Shown one piece after another: positions 48,315-55,225 of a stretch of 55,225 nt of DNA. Every line of letters starts with the position of its first letter. Positions within the stretch are counted from its first letter, which is position 1. Origin of the DNA: Bacteroidetes bacterium HGW-Bacteroidetes-2 (GTDB taxonomy: Bacteria > Bacteroidota > Bacteroidia > Flavobacteriales > Flavobacteriaceae); contig PHDJ01000019.1 of the NCBI GenBank assembly GCA_002842575.1, forward strand, positions 1 to 55,225, written 5' to 3'. The translations under genes and the position numbers were made by a program. The notes beneath the pieces are model-generated. The model made no database searches. It saw only the letters and a list, made by a program, of their open reading frames with translations, and was not told the origin of the DNA.

Positions 48315-48577
48315 AAATTGTTGATTTTATCAATAAGAGCTCTGCCTTTATTTTCCAATTCAGCGCTTACACTTTTAAAATGTTTTTTTCTATTATCCAC
48401 ATCTTTCTTGTTGATTTTTTCGATTAATTCATCAAAAACAAGAATAGCATCATCAACAATAGCTTGCGATTTTTTTGTTTCTTTATCCGGATTAGTTAGC
48501 TCCCAAATATAAACTGCTTCAATAATATCCCCTAAAACGTAGTTTACGTTTTTTTTTAAATCTTGTACACTTGCCAT
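48311..48577 (-). CDS. Conserved small helical protein, unknown function
   Basis: The 88-residue soluble protein is predicted all-helical and highly charged (VQDLKKNVNYVLGDIIEAVY, DDAILVFDELIEKINKKDVD). I do not recognise a named domain. It lies 27 bases downstream of manA on the same strand and likely forms the last gene of the idi-queD-bcp-manA operon. Confidence 0.75.
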   Translation of the reverse strand: MASVQDLKKNVNYVLGDIIEAVYIWELTNPDKETKKSQAIVDDAILVFDELIEKINKKDVDNRKKHFKSVSAELENKGRALIDKINNL

Positions 48578-48604
48578 AAAATAAATATTTTGAGTGCAAA
48601 ATTA

Positions 48605-49594
48605 CTATTTTAATTGGTTTGGCGGCACAAATACTTCTAAAAGTTTAGCGTTTGTTGCCAAAATAGAAACCTTTGTACAAATAGCCGGTATTAAAACCGT
48701 TTCACCAATATGCAATATTTCTGAATAGGAATTTACATGAATAGAAACTTCTCCAGCCACACACATATACACTACGAAGGAATCTATGAATGAAAGGTCT
48801 CTATCCATTTTACCAATAACTTTTAATAAAGAGGTTTCAAAATAGGGCAATGCAACTAATTTTTGGGGATGATTAGTAACTAGATGGCACTCTAATTTAA
48901 AATCTTTTGGTGCATCAAAATCTATTGCATCTAATACTAAGTCATTATGTAATTCTCTTAATTTACCGTCAGAATCAGGTCTATTCCAGTCGTAAACCCG
49001 ATAAGTAATGTCAGAAGTTTGCTGAATTTCAGCTAGTAAAACACCTGCTCCTATTGCATGAATTCTTCCTGGAGCAATTAAAAATGAATCCCCTTCATTT
49101 ACCTTTTCATAATGTAATATTTCTTCTAGAGTACCATTTTCTATGTGTTTCAGATAAATCTTCTCACTAATGTTTTCTTTAAAACCAATAATTAAATTGG
49201 CATTTTCATCAGCTTGAACAATATGCCACATTTCGGTTTTTCCAAAAGAATTATGACGTAATTTAGCTAAGGCATCGTGTGGATGTAATTGAATTGACAA
49301 ATACTCTTTTGCATCAATAAATTTAAATAACAAAGGAAATTGATTTCCAAATTTAGCATATACTTGCTTTCCTAAAAAATCTTGTTTGAAAATTTCAATT
49401 AATTCATTTAAGTTTTTACCTGAAAACTCGCCATTTGCAATGATAGAAATATTTCCTTCCACTCCTGAAATTTCCCAGCTTTCACCTACTTTATTTGAAA
49501 GAGATGTTTTTTTAAATAATCGGTTTAGCTTATTTCCACCCCAAACTTTCTCTTTTAATATCGGGACAAATTTTATTGGATATGCAATCTTCAT
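48605..49594 (-). CDS. manA: Mannose-6-phosphate isomerase (type I)
   Basis: This enzyme interconverts fructose-6-phosphate and mannose-6-phosphate, feeding GDP-mannose and surface glycans. The 329-residue protein, short as in many Gram-positives and Bacteroidota, has EKVWGGNKLNRLF and the zinc-site residues Gln102 and His104 in YLSIQLHPHD. It also has Glu121 in GKTEMWHIVQAD, FLIAPGRIHAIGAG, and EIQQTSDITYRVYDWNRPD. The C-terminal part is a cupin. It starts 1 base after the bcp stop. Confidence 0.93.
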   Translation of the reverse strand: MKIAYPIKFVPILKEKVWGGNKLNRLFKKTSLSNKVGESWEISGVEGNISIIANGEFSGKNLNELIEIFKQDFLGKQVYAKFGNQFPLLFKFIDAKEYLSIQLHPHDALAKLRHNSFGKTEMWHIVQADENANLIIGFKENISEKIYLKHIENGTLEEILHYEKVNEGDSFLIAPGRIHAIGAGVLLAEIQQTSDITYRVYDWNRPDSDGKLRELHNDLVLDAIDFDAPKDFKLECHLVTNHPQKLVALPYFETSLLKVIGKMDRDLSFIDSFVVYMCVAGEVSIHVNSYSEILHIGETVLIPAICTKVSILATNAKLLEVFVPPNQLK

Positions 49595-49595
49595 A

Positions 49596-50054
49596 TTAAG
49601 TGATTTCGGATTGTAGAATTTTTAGTGCTTTTTTAATATGCTTTGACGCATCCATGGAATTAAATTTTAAAATTATTTTACCTTTTTTATCTACAACATA
49701 GGTTTCTCTTCCTGGCAATAAACCAAAAAGATTTTTCTTTACTCCAAATCTTCTACTTACTGAACCATTTTTATCGGAAAGTAGAATAAAAGGCAAGTTA
49801 TATTTAGACGCAAATTTAGAGTGTGAGGTTTCAGAATCTGAACTAATGCCAATAACCGTAGCCCCTATACTTTTAAAATCCTCAAACTGGTCTCTAAAAC
49901 CACAAGCTTCTTTTGTGCAACCAGGGGTAAAATTTTTTGGATAAAAATATATAACCATAGCTAGTTTTCCTCTAAAAGATTCTATATGGAAATCATTTCC
50001 GTTTTGATCTTTCAGGGTAAAATTTGGGATATTATCGCCTAATTGCAAGCTCAT
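49596..50054 (-). CDS. bcp: Peroxiredoxin of the Bcp/PrxQ type
   Basis: This is a thiol peroxidase that removes hydroperoxides. The 152-residue protein has peroxidatic Cys46 and resolving Cys51 in NFTPGCTKEACGFRDQFEDF, the CX4C spacing typical of PrxQ/Bcp. Other family text includes VIGISSDSETSHSKFASKYN, LLSDKNGSVSRRFGVKKNLF and PGRETYVVDKKGKI. Its ATG directly adjoins the queD stop (no gap). Confidence 0.95.
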   Translation of the reverse strand: MSLQLGDNIPNFTLKDQNGNDFHIESFRGKLAMVIYFYPKNFTPGCTKEACGFRDQFEDFKSIGATVIGISSDSETSHSKFASKYNLPFILLSDKNGSVSRRFGVKKNLFGLLPGRETYVVDKKGKIILKFNSMDASKHIKKALKILQSEIT

Positions 50055-50465
50055 TTAATTTCCATTATAGGTTACAAAGTTTCGAGGCGTTTCGTATAAT
50101 GTTATGCTAATTTGATATTTCATTTCTAATTTTACTCGAAGTTTTTCCCAAATCACTACAGCAATATTTTCTACGGTTGGATTTAAGTTTTTAAATTCTG
50201 GCACTTCCACATTCAAATTTTTATGGTCAAATGGCTCTTCTATTTCTTGAAAAATGAGATCTTTTAGAATTTTTAAATCTATTAAATAGCCTGTTTCTGG
50301 GTCAATTTTACCTGTTATTCCTACAATTAGTTCATAATTGTGTCCATGAAAATTTGGGTTACTACATTTACCAAAAACCTCTTGATTTTTTTTATCATCC
50401 CAATCTTTTCTAAACAATCGGTGAGCGGCATTAAAATGTGCTTTTCTAAAAATAGTTATAGCCAT
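50055..50465 (-). CDS. queD: 6-carboxytetrahydropterin synthase
   Basis: QueD turns dihydroneopterin triphosphate (made by FolE) into 6-carboxytetrahydropterin, the substrate of QueE. The 136-residue protein has zinc ligands His15, His40 and His42 (HFNAAHRLF, NPNFHGHNYEL) and catalytic Cys34 (FGKCSNPN). Family text continues with GYLIDLKILKD, PFDHKNLN, and NPTVENIAVVIWEKL. It lies between idi (2-base gap upstream) and bcp in a tight operon; queC and queF were not seen in the window. Confidence 0.94.
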   Translation of the reverse strand: MAITIFRKAHFNAAHRLFRKDWDDKKNQEVFGKCSNPNFHGHNYELIVGITGKIDPETGYLIDLKILKDLIFQEIEEPFDHKNLNVEVPEFKNLNPTVENIAVVIWEKLRVKLEMKYQISITLYETPRNFVTYNGN

Positions 50466-50467
50466 AA

Positions 50468-50980
50468 TTAAAGGTGTTGGTAAAATTTATCGAAAATAAT
50501 TTTAAACCATTCTGTATAGATGGATGGGTTATTAGCAATGTCTTTTTTTACATCTTCTAAGGACATCCATTTCCAGCCAGAAACTTCACTGTGATTAATA
50601 ATTGGATTGTTGTTATAATTACCAACAAGAATATGGTCAAACTCGTGTTCTGTTAGGCCGTTATCAAATGGCGCTTTATATATGAATGAAATTGTTTCTT
50701 TCAACTCTGTAGTAAAGCCCATTTCTTCTTGAAGCCTACGCTTGCCTGCTTCTAGGTTGCTTTCTCCTTCTCGTTGATGACTACAACATGTATTTGTCCA
50801 TTGTCCCGGAGAATGGTATTTATCTAATGCCCTTTTTTGCAACATTAATTCATTATTTTTATTGAAGATAAATACTGAGAATGCTCTATGAAGAAGTGCT
50901 TTATTGTGAGCTTCAAGCTTAGGCATTAAACCTATTTGTTCATCCTTGTTGTTTACAAGAATTACAAGTTCTTCTGGCAT
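50468..50980 (-). CDS. idi: Isopentenyl-diphosphate delta-isomerase, type 1
   Basis: This enzyme interconverts IPP and DMAPP for isoprenoid synthesis. The 170-residue Nudix-fold protein has metal-site histidines His25, His31 and His68, active-site Cys66 (WTNTCCSHQREGES), the Nudix-derived helix EAGKRRLQEEMGF, and metal-binding Glu111/Glu113 in TEHEFDHILVG. It is the first gene of an operon with queD, bcp and manA, driven by the promoter at 50997-51029. Confidence 0.96.
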   Translation of the reverse strand: MPEELVILVNNKDEQIGLMPKLEAHNKALLHRAFSVFIFNKNNELMLQKRALDKYHSPGQWTNTCCSHQREGESNLEAGKRRLQEEMGFTTELKETISFIYKAPFDNGLTEHEFDHILVGNYNNNPIINHSEVSGWKWMSLEDVKKDIANNPSIYTEWFKIIFDKFYQHL

Positions 50981-50996
50981 AGTTTTTCTTTTTTCT

Positions 50997-51029
50997 CAAA
51001 AATACGAAATAGGTATTAGTTTCAACAAA
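50997..51029 (-). promoter_or_regulatory. Promoter of the idi operon
   Basis: The minus strand has overlapping TTTG (51026-51029) and TTG (51023-51025), then 18 bases (from TTG) to TATTTTTG (50997-51004), 16 bases before the idi ATG. Confidence 0.62.
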
Positions 51030-51031
51030 AA

Positions 51032-51059
51032 AAGCGCCCCGATTTTCATCAGGACGCTT
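51032..51059 (-). terminator. Terminator of the adhesin-PorP/SprF-OmpA operon
   Basis: On the minus strand AAGCGTCCT pairs with GGGGCGCTT (two G-U pairs) over a 10-base loop and runs into a T tract. It follows the OmpA-family stop by 26 bases. Confidence 0.78.
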
Positions 51060-51085
51060 ATCTCTATATATACTTTATTATTGTA

Positions 51086-53020
51086 TTAATTTTTGATAAT
51101 AAACATAGATCTTCTGTTTAGTTGATGTGCTTCTTCGGTACATTCAACACCATTACTACACTCATTAATTAATCTACCTTCTCCATAACCCTTTGCCGTT
51201 AATCTGTTTCTAGTAATGCCTTTGCTAATTAACCACTCTAGGGTAGATTGTGCTCTACGTTCAGATAATAATTCATTATAACTATCACTTCCTCTACTAT
51301 CGGTATGTGATTCTATATGAATAATCAATTCCGGATATTCGCGCAAGGCTGCTAGTATTTTAGCAAGCTCAATTGCTGCATCGGGGCGAATATTGTACCT
51401 GTCAAAATCAAAATAAATAGGCTGCAAAGACAGTCTGCATCCTAAATCGTTTGGAGGACAAGGATCACTAGGTTTTAATTCAAGTGGCAAATTAATGGAA
51501 GAAGATTCTCTTGGTGTGCTTACAATTTTTTCTTTAGGTTCATATTTGTCTTTTGTTCCTCTTATGGTATATTGTTTGTTGCACTCCACATTAAAACTAT
51601 ATTCTGCATCTCTTCCCACAGTCATTGAATTTATTGGGTTATTATCCTGATCCATAACAATAACAAGAGAACCAGGCAGTAATACTCCTGTGTTTTCATC
51701 TGTAACTAATCCTGAGATTGTAATTTCACATACTCGATTTACCCTATAAATATCATCTCCTACACTTCCAGATATGCCGTTTCTATTTGAGGATAAGAAC
51801 CCTAAGTTTTTTTCTTCATTTATAATTAAAGCAAAATCATCTTTTCCGCTGTTTATGGGTGTTCCTAGTGTTTGGATTTCAGTAGGTAACCCTTGTTCGT
51901 TTAGTTGTGTAAAATAAATATCTAATCCGCCTAAGCCAGCTCTTCCGTCTGTTGAAAAATACAATACATTGTTACTGCTAATAAACGGAAAATTTTCACG
52001 AGCTTCTGTATTTATTCCTAATCCTAGATTTACAGGACTTCCATAATTATTGTCTCCTAGAATATCAACATACCATAAATCTGATTGTCCAATAGTTCCG
52101 GGCATATCTGAAGAAAAATACAAACGTTTTTCATCACTGCTTAAAGCAGGATGCGCTACTGAATATGTAGCACTATTAAAAGGTAGTTCTTCTATATTAG
52201 TCCATAAATTTTCCCCAAGTTTGGTAGCTTTATATATTTTAAGGCGTATATTTTTTTCTTTATCCCTTCCTTTTTTACCATCTATAAAATTATTTCTGGT
52301 AAAATAAACAGCACGACCGTCTTTTGTAAAAGATGGAGAAGATTCGTGAAACTTTGTGGTAATATCCCCTCCTAGTTTCTCCATATTGTATAGTTTTCCA
52401 TCTTCATTCATTTCTGCCATATACAAATTTAAGAATGGCTGCTTATTCCAGTCATGAAGTCTTAACTTGCCATCAACAACGGTATCCATTGCGGAAGCAA
52501 ATACAATATTATTTAAATAAAAGGCAGGTCCAAAATCTGAATTTGTAGTATTAATTTCGGCTTTTTCTAAAATATATTTGTCTGATTTACTTTGAATGTC
52601 AGACAAATAATTCTTATTTTCTTTAAAATTTTGAATTACATGGGACAACCCTCCAACAGCGGAAAATTGATCCATCAATTCATCTGAACGTTTGTAATTT
52701 CCCTCACTCTTCAAACTTTGAGCTGCTCTAAAATAATATACAGGTTCGGTTTCTGAAGGAAAATCTTTAATTAATTCTTGATACCATTTTCCAGCATTTT
52801 TATAGTCTGCATTAAAATAATAGGTGTCCCCTAATTTCTTAAGTATTTCTGCTGAACGATACCCATCGGCAACTACTTTTAAATATATTACTTGTGCATC
52901 TATATAAGCATAATGCTCATAAGCTTTCTCTGCTTTCTTTAATTGTGTTTTTTGTGCAAATGCTATATTTGCACAAAAGCCCATTAGAAAGAATAAACTA
53001 ATTTTATATACTATTTTCAT
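51086..53020 (-). CDS. TPR / PD40 / OmpA-family outer-membrane protein
   Basis: The 644-residue protein has a signal peptide, then TPR-like repeats (about 25-130: KLGDTYYFNADYKNAGKWYQ) and a PD40-type propeller (FGPAFYLNNIVFASAMDTVV, SSPSFTKDGRAVYFTRN, ALSSDEKRLYFSSDMPG). A carboxypeptidase-regulatory-like domain follows (ITISGLVTDENTGVLLPGSL). The C-terminal OmpA domain binds peptidoglycan (PIYFDFDRYNIRPDAAIEL, IESHTDSRGSDSYNELLSER). Proteins of this design sit next to PorP/SprF and T9SS type B adhesins and probably help anchor the secretion or gliding machinery. It is the last gene of that operon. Confidence 0.9.
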   Translation of the reverse strand: MKIVYKISLFFLMGFCANIAFAQKTQLKKAEKAYEHYAYIDAQVIYLKVVADGYRSAEILKKLGDTYYFNADYKNAGKWYQELIKDFPSETEPVYYFRAAQSLKSEGNYKRSDELMDQFSAVGGLSHVIQNFKENKNYLSDIQSKSDKYILEKAEINTTNSDFGPAFYLNNIVFASAMDTVVDGKLRLHDWNKQPFLNLYMAEMNEDGKLYNMEKLGGDITTKFHESSPSFTKDGRAVYFTRNNFIDGKKGRDKEKNIRLKIYKATKLGENLWTNIEELPFNSATYSVAHPALSSDEKRLYFSSDMPGTIGQSDLWYVDILGDNNYGSPVNLGLGINTEARENFPFISSNNVLYFSTDGRAGLGGLDIYFTQLNEQGLPTEIQTLGTPINSGKDDFALIINEEKNLGFLSSNRNGISGSVGDDIYRVNRVCEITISGLVTDENTGVLLPGSLVIVMDQDNNPINSMTVGRDAEYSFNVECNKQYTIRGTKDKYEPKEKIVSTPRESSSINLPLELKPSDPCPPNDLGCRLSLQPIYFDFDRYNIRPDAAIELAKILAALREYPELIIHIESHTDSRGSDSYNELLSERRAQSTLEWLISKGITRNRLTAKGYGEGRLINECSNGVECTEEAHQLNRRSMFIIKN

Positions 53021-53038
53021 CTTATTATATTTTCAGTG

Positions 53039-53977
53039 TTAGAAGAATCTTGGTGATAAAATACGCTCTTTCTTTTTAAAGATTTCAAAACGCAAATAAA
53101 CCTCGTAAGAACCATCGTTAAACTTTGCTAAATCTGTTGTTTCTCTATCAAATGCAAATCCAAGCATCAACTCATCAGTTACTTGAAAAGCTACCATTGC
53201 ACTAAGTGCTGCACTCCATCTATAGGCTGCTCCAAGGGTGAACTTTTCATAGAATAAAAAGTTAGCAGATGCATCCACTTGCAATGGGGATCCTGTTACG
53301 AGTTTTGTTAAAACGGCGGGTTTGAATTGTACATTTTCTGACAAATCAAAAACATACCCCGTAATGAAAAAGTAATGTAATCGCTCTCTACTTATTACAC
53401 TTACATTAGCGTTAGCTATATCTGCTTCATCAAAATAGGAAGATTCGATAAAGTTAGGTACTGAAAGTCCTGCATAAAACTTATTGGTATAATAATAAGC
53501 TCCAGCGCCAATCTGTGGTTTAAACTTATTATCAATGTTATTTTCAAATATATCCCCAGAATCTGCGATGTTAAGTTTTGAAAAATCAATATTAAATAAG
53601 TTTGCTCCTGCTTTTATTCCAAAAGCCAACTTACCTTCAGCTGAAGTTTGAATGGTATAGGAAAAATCAATATTTGCGTATGTTTCTTCCACAATACCTA
53701 TTTCATCACGAACTAAGGAAAATCCAAGCCCTACATTTCCGAAACCAATAGGTGAATGTACTGCCAAAGTACCCGTTTTAGGAGCTCCATCAAGACCTAC
53801 CCACTGTGATCGGTATAATGCCCCAATACTTAAAGCTTCTCGCGAACCGGCATAAGCAGGGTTTACTACTTGCGTATTGTACATATATTGTGTGTACTGT
53901 GGATCCTGTTGTGCGTTACTTGTGAAGTAAGACCCAAATAAAATTGTGGTGAATATTGCTATGTAACTTTTTTTCAT
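53039..53977 (-). CDS. PorP/SprF family type IX secretion membrane protein
   Basis: The 312-residue outer-membrane barrel protein begins with a signal peptide and the family signature QQDPQYTQYMYNTQVVNPAYAGSRE-like text (QDPQYTQYMYNTQ, NPAYAGSREALS, YRSQWVGLDGAPKT). It ends in short aromatic strands. SprF-like proteins are needed for display of their neighbouring type B adhesins in flavobacteria. It lies between the adhesin gene (54034 on) and the OmpA gene (18 bases downstream), with a hairpin at 53998-54021 before it. Confidence 0.93.
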   Translation of the reverse strand: MKKSYIAIFTTILFGSYFTSNAQQDPQYTQYMYNTQVVNPAYAGSREALSIGALYRSQWVGLDGAPKTGTLAVHSPIGFGNVGLGFSLVRDEIGIVEETYANIDFSYTIQTSAEGKLAFGIKAGANLFNIDFSKLNIADSGDIFENNIDNKFKPQIGAGAYYYTNKFYAGLSVPNFIESSYFDEADIANANVSVISRERLHYFFITGYVFDLSENVQFKPAVLTKLVTGSPLQVDASANFLFYEKFTLGAAYRWSAALSAMVAFQVTDELMLGFAFDRETTDLAKFNDGSYEVYLRFEIFKKKERILSPRFF

Positions 53978-53997
53978 TGCTTTATGATTTTAAAACC

Positions 53998-54021
53998 CCG
54001 CAGTGCTGGAGAGCACCGCGG
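53998..54021 (-). terminator. Hairpin between adhesin and PorP/SprF genes (terminator or attenuator)
   Basis: On the minus strand CCGCGGTGCT pairs with AGCACTGCGG (one G-U) over a 4-base loop and is followed by GGTTTT. This is a 10-base GC-rich stem 12 bases after the adhesin stop. Confidence 0.65.
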
Positions 54022-54033
54022 AATCTATTTTCT

Positions 54034-55225
54034 CTATCTGTTTAGGTATAAATAACCTGAATATGAACTCTTACCTGGATTTTCATTTCCTGTAAATCTC
54101 AAGATGTAAAAATAAGTACCAGTTGGTAACTCATCGTTTTTCTTAACTGTTGTTCTTCCTTCAGAAACTCCTCTAAAAGCGTTTCCGTCGTTGTTATAAC
54201 TGTCTCTTTCGAAAACTAATACTCCCCATCGATTGAATATTTGTACATTATTGTTTGGATAATTTTCAATGCCATCTATTCTGAAGAAATCATTTAGACC
54301 ATCATTATTAGGCGTTATACCATTAAATATTTCAAATATAGCTCCTGCAACTTGAGGCAAAATAACAATTGTAGGATCATCTGGATTGCCATTAGCATTG
54401 GAATCTATATTAGTAGAATCATTAGGGTCATCAGATAAATCATTTATAACATTTCCATCTATATCCTCTCCTCTAACAGTTGCCTGATTTATTACCAGTC
54501 CTGCATCCAAATTTTCTTGAGTAACAACATAGACCGCAGTGAACGTAGTATTATCAGATTCTCCTGGTGCTAAACTGGCTATTGGGCCTCCTTGTACAGA
54601 AACTAGGGGATCTTCTATGGTAATGTTATAAAGTGTTACAGATCCTGTATTGTAAACAGTAAATGCATATGTAATTGTTTCACCCACTTGCGCAGAACCA
54701 TTACCATTGTTATCATCAAACACTCCAACTTTTTCTAGTGAAATACCCATTTCTTGACATAAATCAACTATCGTAGCTATATCATTTTCTATCGAAGTAC
54801 CCGAAACATCACTTACTGGAACTCCATCAGGGTCAGTTGCTTCAACAAATGCTTGGTTTACTACCTCCCCTGCATCAATATCTTCTTGGGTAATTGTATA
54901 GGTAGATGAATATATCCAAACCTCGGCTATATCTAAAACACCGTCATTATTTGTGTCACCGCTTATATAATTAATAGGTACAATTGGATTTGGTGATTCA
55001 AACAATGGATCACTTAAGTCAATGTTACTTAACAATACATTCCCTTGATTTGAGACACTAAAAGTATAGATTATAGAATCCCCTACTGCTGCACAATCTC
55101 CTTCTCCATCAAAGACACCAGTCTTTACTATCGCTATCTGTGCGTCTTGACATAACTCTACAATCGTTGGGTCGTTATTGTCTATCGCTGTTCCTGATAC
55201 ATCACTTACCTGAGTTTGGTTTGGT
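54034..55225 (-). CDS. T9SS type B adhesin, C-terminal part (5' end outside window)
   Basis: The minus-strand frame stays open to the window edge, so only the last roughly 397 residues are seen. They contain repeats of a DUF11/DUF7507-like conserved repeat: IAIVKTGVFDGEGD..VGDSIIYTFSV, then ISLEKVGVFDDNNGNG..VGETITYAFTV, with the marker segments YTITQEDIDAGEVVNQAFV and YVVTQENLDAGLVINQATV. The end is a gliding-motility C-terminal (type B) signal: IFNGITPNNDGLNDFFRIDG, VQIFNRWGVLVFERDSY and LPTGTYFYILRFTG. It is a SprB-like surface protein, exported with the help of the adjacent PorP/SprF gene. An apparent start at 55035 is an internal TTG, not the real start. Confidence 0.9.
   Translation of the reverse strand, partial: PNQTQVSDVSGTAIDNNDPTIVELCQDAQIAIVKTGVFDGEGDCAAVGDSIIYTFSVSNQGNVLLSNIDLSDPLFESPNPIVPINYISGDTNNDGVLDIAEVWIYSSTYTITQEDIDAGEVVNQAFVEATDPDGVPVSDVSGTSIENDIATIVDLCQEMGISLEKVGVFDDNNGNGSAQVGETITYAFTVYNTGSVTLYNITIEDPLVSVQGGPIASLAPGESDNTTFTAVYVVTQENLDAGLVINQATVRGEDIDGNVINDLSDDPNDSTNIDSNANGNPDDPTIVILPQVAGAIFEIFNGITPNNDGLNDFFRIDGIENYPNNNVQIFNRWGVLVFERDSYNNDGNAFRGVSEGRTTVKKNDELPTGTYFYILRFTGNENPGKSSYSGYLYLNR

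Overview
The window is a chromosomal segment of a low-GC Bacteroidota bacterium, almost certainly a marine-type member of the Flavobacteriaceae. The evidence is a fused SecDF, several proteins with type IX secretion (T9SS) C-terminal signals (types A and B), a PorP/SprF-OmpA pair, the gene set rpmB-rpmG-DUF4295-ftsY-rimO, an OMP_b-brl-type TonB-dependent receptor, DUF192/DUF2911/DUF4369/DUF6588 proteins, and many promoters of the flavobacterial form TTG/TTTG-N17..23-TAnnTTTG. No rRNA, tRNA, insertion sequence, prophage or CRISPR array was recognised. Most of the window is ordinary housekeeping sequence.

Layout. (1) 1-6118, minus strand: a giant repeat-rich T9SS type B surface protein. It is broken by a frameshift plus a partial repeat loss near 4334-4352, where base composition also changes. 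(2) 6227-10243, plus: folE, cysS, yidD, lgt and a DUF192 lipoprotein. (3) 10503-17954, minus: secDF, mdh, a DUF6588 protein and gyrB. (4) 18149-23156: DUF2911, queE (minus), a HerA-like ATPase, a lipoprotein, a small two-helix membrane protein with no ATG, and an AI-2E family permease. (5) 23157-34420, minus: folD, ffh, a glycosyltransferase, a lipoprotein, rimO, ftsY, DUF4295, rpmG, rpmB, cinA, an Hpt protein, an FAH-family hydrolase and a DEDDh exonuclease. (6) 34561-42627: a BLUF photoreceptor, a 2-oxoacid dehydrogenase E2, a GT2 glycosyltransferase, recR, a T9SS type A protein, a sodium:solute symporter and a CoA-binding protein. (7) 42628-48314: an apparent structured RNA with its own terminator, a TonB-dependent receptor family protein, an AbgT transporter and a DUF4369 lipoprotein. 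(8) 48311-51029, minus: a tight idi-queD-bcp-manA-small ORF operon. (9) 51032-55225, minus: a T9SS type B adhesin (C-terminal part only), a PorP/SprF protein and a TPR/OmpA protein.

How the genes fit together. Protein export is prominent: SecDF, Ffh and FtsY handle membrane targeting and Sec export, Lgt lipidates the several lipoproteins seen here, and T9SS substrates plus a PorP/SprF-OmpA module represent the outer surface. FolE, QueD and QueE are three steps from GTP to 7-carboxy-7-deazaguanine (queuosine pathway), but they lie in three separate transcription units. The observations most worth following up are the RNA-like element at 42744-42883, the break and composition change inside the giant surface protein, the orphan BLUF protein, and the ATG-less small membrane ORF at 21761-21967. 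All family assignments come from reading motifs by eye; no database search was possible.
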